A DNA stretch of 64,000 bases, taken from Hysterium pulicare CBS 123377. Taxonomy: Eukaryota; Ascomycota; Dothideomycetes; Hysteriales; Hysteriaceae. The stretch covers positions 53,883 to 117,882 of the forward strand of contig AJFK01000441.1 in assembly GCA_000467715.1 (NCBI GenBank), written 5' to 3'. Each line of letters opens with the position of its first letter. Position 1 is the stretch's first letter. This document shows positions 57,863 through 64,000 of the stretch, in pieces. The position numbers were made by a program, and so were the translations under genes. The notes under the pieces are model-generated. The model did no database searches. It was given only the letters and a program-made list of their open reading frames with translations, and had not been told where the DNA came from.

Positions 57863-60239
57863 TTAGCGGCTCGGGGAACTTGCAGCAGATCGCAGTCTAA
57901 CAATCTTTCCCTCATTTTCCACCAGATCATTCTCATCAATGGCGTCAATCTCATTGACGCAGTCTTTGAATTGAGCTCTCATCCTTCGAGAATACCACCA
58001 GCCTATGTAAGTCATTGCGATCAAGAAACAAGTGGTAGCAATCCCAGTCGGAATCCAATAATGGCGTGCAAACCATATCTGACTGTAGCTTGCGCTACTG
58101 AGGTAGAATACGGCGCCGGGATTGGTCCACATCGATAACCAGTATTTGGCCTGACAATCTTAGCCGGACTGTTATTGGCAGGGCAGGGTTGAAACCTACA
58201 GGAGTTTGGCAAATGCAGTTCGCATAAAGTGACATGAGGACGAAGACTAATAGGAACTTTAGTAATCATATCCCAAGGAGTGTAGAAAGGAGTGGTGAGA
58301 GCTTACCCGTCCCCATAGTCCCAGAAAAGAACGAAGCTAAGAGTGCCACTGAGAACATAGCGTACCACACCACCTTAGCTACCGAGATGAAAAAGAAAAA
58401 TGTCGAAGTGGACGTTCGCTCAGATGGCGGACTTGTTGGGCCCCGGAACATCCAATCCACTTGCCATAGCAGGATCAAAACGACCTGAGAGCACCCGTAT
58501 GTGAGAAGAGTCAAGGAGCGGCATCCGACACCAACCATTGGCGTTGTGTAGCTATCACAATGTTAACTGGATATATGCACGCGAGGGCTGTCTCAATGGC
58601 TCACCTAATCATTCCTCCCAGAAAGCAAGGAATAAAGACTAAAAGGATGGCCGGAATGCTTGCCGAGAAAGTCAAAGATTTGAAATCGTGACGCAAAACT
58701 TCATTTTCAATTGACCGAGCAGTTTGGGGATATTCTTCGATGAACTTCAAAATCCAACTTCGTTTTCCCTGACCACGATTCCACATCCATGCCAGCTTAT
58801 ATCCTGCGCCATGAACTGGAGTGTACAGAGACAACCGGCACATACGCAGGCAGCTTTTCGTCCTTGAATTGCGAGTGCCTTTGGTGCTTCTGGTATTCGT
58901 CCGAGATAACGTCTCATTCGACAAGGGAGATGGTAGTAGAGGGGCAAGTATGATTGCTTCCAAGCTGTGTGGCTTATTGCATGCTAGGAGCAAACTCGTG
59001 ATGATTGCTACATGTGGAATAGTCATCCACATCATGCCAAAGGCTAGCTGGTGCGAGGTGTCCCTAAAAGCGTTAGTCCGCGTATGCGTTTAGGATGTGC
59101 GGTGAATACTCACACATCTCCATAGTTTTGTTGTACTTCGATTAGGGTGTAGGAGAAATTTCCGGTGTAAAATACAATGGCTGCTCCAGCCGCGGTACCG
59201 AATGTAAGCTGGGATTCCAGGACTGCCCGCAGTTTCATCTTCATGATATTTATATGAGACTTGACCGGGGAATCGTATTCGGCCGGTACACGTGTCTTGC
59301 TTTCGGAAGCGCTCCAAATCGAGGTTCGACGGGACAGCGGGGATGCTATGGCGCTGTGTGATGTGACCGTTTGTGAGGATTTTCGTCTTAGATCGTCATT
59401 AGGTAGATCTTCCACCAATCTTCTCAGTTCGCCCCACGCGGGCTCTATATCTAGACTCCCGTACAAGATGACTAAGAGTAAGTGAGCTCGTTGCCTTACA
59501 GTGAGAGAGTTTCTCCCAATCCGTTTTGTGATGTATTTTAGAAGGCGCTGATCTAGGACGGCTTTATAAATACTAGAAAGTAACATAGAGTCCGCCATTG
59601 TCAGAACGATGATAGTCCAAATGAGTACGTCGAACGTAACTATGAGCGCTGCTACCGGTATTTTGTAGATTAAGGTAAGACTGTCTGGTATCGTGGCGAG
59701 TTTTCGTGGGAATAAACATGCGGGAACATTGATTCTCGTCGACGAGGAATATTGAGGCAGAACACTGCAGAAGGGACGATGAATAAAACCAGAGGTTTCA
59801 GCCATAACTTCAAGGAGTAAGCGTCGATCCACGGCATCGCCCACCCAGGGCAATTTTGGTTGCACCAAAGATAGGAAATCCAGACTTGCGGCGGATACCC
59901 GTCCGATCCGTCATACTGAGCATTGCAAGGGAAAGGGGTTGTCATGAATTCTTCGATAGTTCCTCTGAGTGCGGTTTGACCGGGTCGAAAAGAAACATTT
60001 CCATTGTCGATTTCGAGAGAATCGTTCACAGCTAGGAAACAGCAATGAGTGTAATCTTGTCCACCAAGCCGTGGATTGCCCCAGGGGGCGGCGCGAGAGA
60101 GATTTGACAGCTGCCCTTGGAACAAATCGCCTAATGAGCGGTACGGCCCGGTTGCTAGCACCGCCCTGCAGGCTTCAAAAGAGCAAAATAGAATGATAAG
60201 TATGTGCCACTGCATCTTGAGGAGCTGAGTGAGAGGCAT
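57863..60239 (-). pseudogene. Polytopic fungal membrane protein gene with probable one-base frameshift
   Basis: The pieces are 60239-59114 (frame change near 59722), 59063-58605, 58551-58307, 58246-58200 and 58150-57863. The last four introns are 49-60 bases and in phase. The product would have a signal peptide (HILIILFCSFEACRAVLA), a luminal domain with a CC pair and QVWISYLWCNQNCPGW, then about eight membrane helices, including IPVAALIVTFDVLIWTIIVL, FGMMWMTIPHVAIITSLLLA and IATTCFLIAMTYIGWWY. I know this as a recurrent fungal membrane-protein family without assigned function. At the GGG of 59722-59724 (CCC on the coding strand) the frame shifts by one base between IPRRRESMFP and ACLFPRKLATIPDSL, and no intron explains it. 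Loss of one C from CCCC, or a sequencing error in that run, is the simplest cause. Convergent with the glutamine-synthetase-like gene. Confidence 0.65.
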
Positions 60240-61601
60240 GGGCGTAACGCCTGAGCAGCTGTCCAGCACTTATAGACTTTATCGAACACGAAGTAAGGCT
60301 GTGTCGAGTCGATTGCGCGAAATAAAGCATGCCGGGCTCCCTACAAGATCGGAAAATACTTATTTACGCCCCCACCGTTGCCTTCATGTTCGCCAGACTG
60401 TTTTATATCTACCTATTAGTTCCATGTGTGAAGTCCTTCTGCTTGACAAGCCAGACAAGCATCCTCACTAGTACAGTGGACTTCGGAGCTATTGAACGAG
60501 GCGGACTTGAAGAACGGAAGAGAAGATACAACAAACCGGATGCTAAGGATTACTGACCTACCTAGACTCACAAGGCAGACAAACGCTTCAGTACACCACT
60601 TACTCCACAGATAGTGACACAGCCGCATCCGATGGCTCGTGCATAATGGATAAGTGTGAGGATGTCGGGCTTTTACCATAGGATACACGGTAGCGTGGGA
60701 TATAGTTGTACTTTACTCAACCCTATCGTGTTGGATTTTTGGATAGATGACAGCAGAAGGTACCGTGATGTGCTGGCTTCAGCAATCGTCTTCCTACCAA
60801 ATCACTACTCTCGAATAACATGAGACGTTGGCAAGACTCGAGAGGCTGCGGAGGACGTTGGTTGGGCCGGCCGGCCGCAGGCCCCATCCTAGTGTTGTAT
60901 CTTCAGTGGGTGTTCAAATTATCCGCCCTGCCGCTCTCAAGGACATGGCTGCGACGTGGCTGACACTGTCGAGCCTGGCTGTCGGAATCGCACTGCCTCC
61001 GCCTGGATTGCTTTGAATTCGTACATTCTTAAATGCTCGGGCGGTGCTTAGACGCCTTACAAATGTAATGGAGATGAGTTTGATGTTGCTCTGCAATTGT
61101 GGTGCGTGACATTTAGTATGCATTGTGACGTCAATGGTGAACGATAAGGAGGAATCTGCTTTGCACCTCATGTCTCCATGAAACTCTATTTCCAGATCCA
61201 ATGGAAGAGGCATCCGATTTTCCTTCGCAGAATCCTCCAAAGATCAGTTCCTCGCCTCAAGCTACATGTCCACATTGAACCTACCACACCGCGTCTCTTG
61301 TTGTAGTCAAGCTTACGTCAAAGATGCGCCTCTAGTATAGATATATGATCATTACACAGGTCTCATTACACCATATCCAGTTCAGTTCTATCAAGTCAAT
61401 AACTTTATATTCAAAAACTGGTTTTGGCAAGGGGCAGTTGTTTGCCATGTTGATGTTGAAGTATGGTATTATTGATGAAGAGTGTTAGAAACTATTGAAA
61501 GAGAAGACCGGTTGAGCGTTTTTTAACTTCCGCCAAGTGCGCGTTAAGTCGACGGAGTGTTGACTCAGAGGTAGACCCAGAGATCATGGTCGACTCATTG
61601 A
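60240..61601. other. Intergenic region
   Basis: 1.36 kb without a supported gene. It contains the upstream region of the membrane-protein gene on its left side. GGCCGGCCGG occurs at 60868. Confidence 0.4.
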
Positions 61602-61866
61602 CTCTTTTTGTCGTCAACGATGACAATAGCGTGTACCAGACCAAACCAAAGAACCAAAACCAAAGAACCAAAACCAAAGAATCAAAACCAAAGAACCAAA
61701 ACCAAAGAACCAAAACCAAAGAATCAAAACCAAAGAACCAAGACCAATAAGAACTCAATGCGAAATTGGAGAAATACCGTTACATTATTCAATGAAATTA
61801 ACCAATGAGAGCTTTAAATATAATCACGGCTTACGCGTGGTTGAGCTTTACCAAACTCTTCTTCAG
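61602..61866 (+). repeat. Dispersed repeat, copy 3, with internal minisatellite
   Basis: This matches the minus strand of 38651-38827: CTCTTTTTGTCGTCAACGAT, the ACCAAAACCAAAG motif, CCGTTACATTATTCAATGAA, GAGAGCTTTAAATATAATCA and CTTACGCGT.GTTGAGCT. It is longer only because the short motif is expanded. A reading frame from 61792 gives NESFKYNHGLRVVELYQTLL, as in copy 2. Confidence 0.82.
61641..61750 (+). repeat. 14-bp minisatellite (AACCAAAACCAAAG)n
   Basis: About seven units with a higher-order pattern: two AACC units then one AATC unit, repeated twice, making a 42-base super-unit. The array interrupts the dispersed repeat exactly where copy 2 has one unit. Confidence 0.9.
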
Positions 61867-62601
61867 ATACCACTTATCAAATACAGAATTTCATTATCAA
61901 CATGCAATTCTGTGGCAGCGAGTCTTAATTCTGAGCTGATTTTCTTGTTTCTAAATCTCAATCTATCGCTCGTTTCGTTATTCTTTGATTGCACTATCGG
62001 TATGCCGGCGCACTTCGTCTCCATGAACTCAGCGCCAATTAGAAAGGTACCCACAATTTCAACCTCCCTAAACAGACAAGCCACTACGTTCTGCACTAAC
62101 AAGAGGTCATGATGCAAGCTTGAGAGAATGATATGTCGAATCCGAACACACTGACGAAACATGGGCGGCCCGCAACAGAACTACTTTCCCCCTTTTGGAC
62201 AGGTTCAAAGAAGATTTAAGCAATGAATCAGCCAGGAACAGGCGCATCTTGACGGCCAAGAGCAGTTTTCAAGTTCAGCTTCAGCTTCTAACGGCATCTT
62301 AGGCTTAATCCATCTAGATGTTCATCTCTTCGAAGTCTGACGACTTCTTTAACTTCATTCAAGGTAGACAGACTTACGCAATTCCCGAAGTCCCATGTTC
62401 GGCGTATCCAAACTTCTCCAAAACAAGCGTCGCATTCAATGACGGATAAGTGGATACTTATCATCAGTGCAAGAGAAAATTTCCTTCGAGAATAAAGCCG
62501 TGCTTGGAGGATAAAAGAAAGCTCTCCCCCTGCACCTTTTTAAGAGGTCTGATCTATATTGCCCTTCGTTTTTGTCACACATCTAACGCACGACACTCAA
62601 A
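61867..62601. other. Intergenic region and promoter of the secreted-protein gene
   Basis: No gene is supported. GGATAAAAG at 62508 and the pyrimidine-rich stretch 62520-62545 are plausible core promoter elements for the gene starting at 62602. Confidence 0.4.
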
Positions 62602-64000
62602 ATGAGACTCTTTTTGACACCAGTAGTCTTTGGCCTAGGCGCATCTGCCGGCATCTTGAACTGCAAACTTTTCGAGAGATGCCACGAAGCGCCAGATTGT
62701 GAGCTACCCAAGAAAATTCCAGAGGCGTGCTGGAAACCAGAGTATGGAGGTCCCAACAAAATACTTTCTTTTCCTCTGCCTCATCTCCATGCTACTTCCC
62801 GCCCGTCGCCACCAACCTATACTTCAATCCCTCCACCAAGCTTCACGTCAATCCCACCACCAAGCTATACGCCAAGTCCACGACCATCACCGTCGGAGGC
62901 CAAAGGTGGATCCAAACCCTCAGGAGCTGCTTCCAGACCATCCGACGCAGCGAAGGCAACTTGCCCGACCGACTTTTCCGGGGAGCATCAGGTCCCTAGC
63001 AAAATCGAGCAGGTCTGCCACAAGTGCCTGCCAAAAGCCGGTCCTAACGTCAAGATCTGTGATGGTCACAGCACGCACTACGCCTTCGACATCCCCCCGT
63101 CGTACGCCGGCAAGACATGCGAACTCATCTTCAGCCTCCCTGACTTCAGCCGCCAAGGCATTCATCCTCCTACTACAGGAAAGATTGTCACCACGACTTT
63201 CATCAATGGAAATAAGACCGACATTGGATCATTCGCCCCTGAAGCGGGAAAACCCCATATCCTCACCGCTCATCAATGCTTGCCCGGAAAGAAATTCGTG
63301 TTCGAGCTCAGTGCCGTCGATGGTTTCTGCGTCGACTTTTACCAGGGCCAGAATCCGGTTGGGCTTTATGTCACTGCTTGCGAGGGTGGCAAGAAGGAGT
63401 TTGGAGGAGTTCCATCAGGGAAAATCGGTGGGGCTTCATTCTCCAGCCCACTTCCTCCAGTTTCCAGACCAGTGGCTCCCGGCCTTGCCTCTACTCCAGT
63501 ACAACAATCTAGCGCTGCTGGTCTCTTATCACCAGTGTTAGCTTCAACCCCAACTCCAAGCATTGGCTCAACACCATCGGTTTTCACTCCTGCCCCATAT
63601 CCGAGTAATATAGTTCCAGCGCAGGCACAAACTCCTACAGCCATAGCTCCAGCACACGCACAGACTCCTACTGTTATAGCTCCAGCACAGGCTCAGACCC
63701 CTACAGCCATAGCTCCAGCACAGGCACAAACTCCTACAGCCATAGCACCAGCACAACCCCCTCCAGCACAAACTGTAGCGAAACGCGATGAGCCAGGAAA
63801 TAGCCACGAGTCTTCAAAATACTACAAACATCATAAGTCAACAACGTCCTCTACATCGGTAGAACCTACCAAGACAACAGTCCTTTCTACTTCAACAGAT
63901 CCTTCCGACTCGACGAGCTCCTCCGAGCCAAGTATTTGGACATCTACATCCTCTGAGCTGCCCACGTCGACATCCTCAACATCCTCATCCTCAACATCCT
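62602..64000 (+). CDS. Secreted Ser/Thr/Pro-rich protein with But2-like domain (3' end outside window)
   Basis: The frame is open from 62602 to the window end (466 codons seen). The start is supported by a signal peptide (MRLFLTPVVFGLGASAG). A short Cys-containing segment follows (CKLFERCHEAPDCELP), then a Pro/Ser linker with repeated TSIPPPS, and a domain at about residues 115-275. That domain has the style of the But2 C-terminal domain, including YAFDIPPSYAGKTCELIFSLP and a YQGQNPVGLYVTAC end. Four 11-residue repeats (APAQAQTPTAI) and a Ser/Thr-rich, heavily O-glycosylatable tail follow. The layout suggests a GPI-anchored or wall-bound glycoprotein; the anchor signal would lie outside the window. 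Confidence 0.75.
   Translation, partial: MRLFLTPVVFGLGASAGILNCKLFERCHEAPDCELPKKIPEACWKPEYGGPNKILSFPLPHLHATSRPSPPTYTSIPPPSFTSIPPPSYTPSPRPSPSEAKGGSKPSGAASRPSDAAKATCPTDFSGEHQVPSKIEQVCHKCLPKAGPNVKICDGHSTHYAFDIPPSYAGKTCELIFSLPDFSRQGIHPPTTGKIVTTTFINGNKTDIGSFAPEAGKPHILTAHQCLPGKKFVFELSAVDGFCVDFYQGQNPVGLYVTACEGGKKEFGGVPSGKIGGASFSSPLPPVSRPVAPGLASTPVQQSSAAGLLSPVLASTPTPSIGSTPSVFTPAPYPSNIVPAQAQTPTAIAPAHAQTPTVIAPAQAQTPTAIAPAQAQTPTAIAPAQPPPAQTVAKRDEPGNSHESSKYYKHHKSTTSSTSVEPTKTTVLSTSTDPSDSTSSSEPSIWTSTSSELPTSTSSTSSSSTS
63613..63744 (+). repeat. Coding 33-bp tandem repeat (4 units)
   Basis: Four 33-base units encode variants of APAQAQTPTAI (the second reads APAHAQTPTVI). Third-base differences between units show that they are not a very recent expansion. 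Confidence 0.9.

Noticed and set aside
1-64000. CRISPR array, rRNA operon, bacterial-type operons
   Set aside because: No spaced direct repeats or rRNA-like sequence; gene structure is eukaryotic throughout.

Overview
The window is nuclear DNA of a filamentous ascomycete (Pezizomycotina). Genes are interrupted by short GT-AG introns of about 45-75 bases with CTAAC/CTGAC-like branch sites. Gene families include a Zn2Cys6 regulator, a HeLo-domain pseudokinase, a FucP-type MFS transporter, a CAP10-like glycosyltransferase and an AsaB-type oxygenase. A helotialean or other leotiomycete is possible but the sequence does not prove it. All exon models were worked out by eye from splice signals and reading frames; nothing was searched or computed.

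Layout. 0-5 kb: two neighbouring paralogous C2H2-finger genes, the first cut by the window edge. 6-9.3 kb: a Zn2Cys6 transcription factor and a DJ-1/PfpI protein. 10-19 kb: an accessory-looking block with a glycine-rich, collagen-like 1145-residue protein, an RBR-type RING protein, a HeLo-pseudokinase gene broken by an in-frame stop, and a leader fragment of another kinase gene. 19.4-20.6 kb: an EXPERA/TMEM97 membrane protein. 20.8-26 kb: a decayed and an intact copy of an unknown gene, set in AT-rich, RIP-looking DNA with decayed repeats. 26-32.5 kb: a FucP-like transporter, a polytopic GT90/CAP10-like glycosyltransferase and a truncated choline/amino-acid permease with a mutated splice donor.

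33-42.6 kb: a small unknown protein, an AIF-like flavoprotein, a dispersed repeat, a secreted protein and a CoA-binding protein, separated by long gene-poor stretches. 43.9-45.3 kb: a proline-rich protein. 48-52 kb: a conserved core with V-ATPase subunit e (four tiny exons), ARV1 and an Arg/Ser-rich proline-rich protein. 53-60 kb: an AsaB/CmcJ-like oxygenase gene with an internal stop, a glutamine-synthetase-like protein that lacks two metal ligands, and a polytopic membrane protein with a probable one-base frameshift. 61.6 kb: a second copy of the dispersed repeat, carrying an expanded 14-bp minisatellite. 62.6 kb to the end: the start of a But2-like secreted Ser/Thr/Pro-rich wall protein.

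Housekeeping genes (V-ATPase e, ARV1, EXPERA) sit among accessory genes, of which about six show inactivating lesions. No operon-like logic applies. The clearest functional grouping is the 10-19 kb block, whose families (RBR ligase, HeLo pseudokinase, kinase leader, collagen-like surface-type protein) suggest a signalling or non-self-recognition neighbourhood; that is inference. The most unusual non-gene signal is the dispersed repeat shared by 15.6, 38.7 and 61.7 kb.
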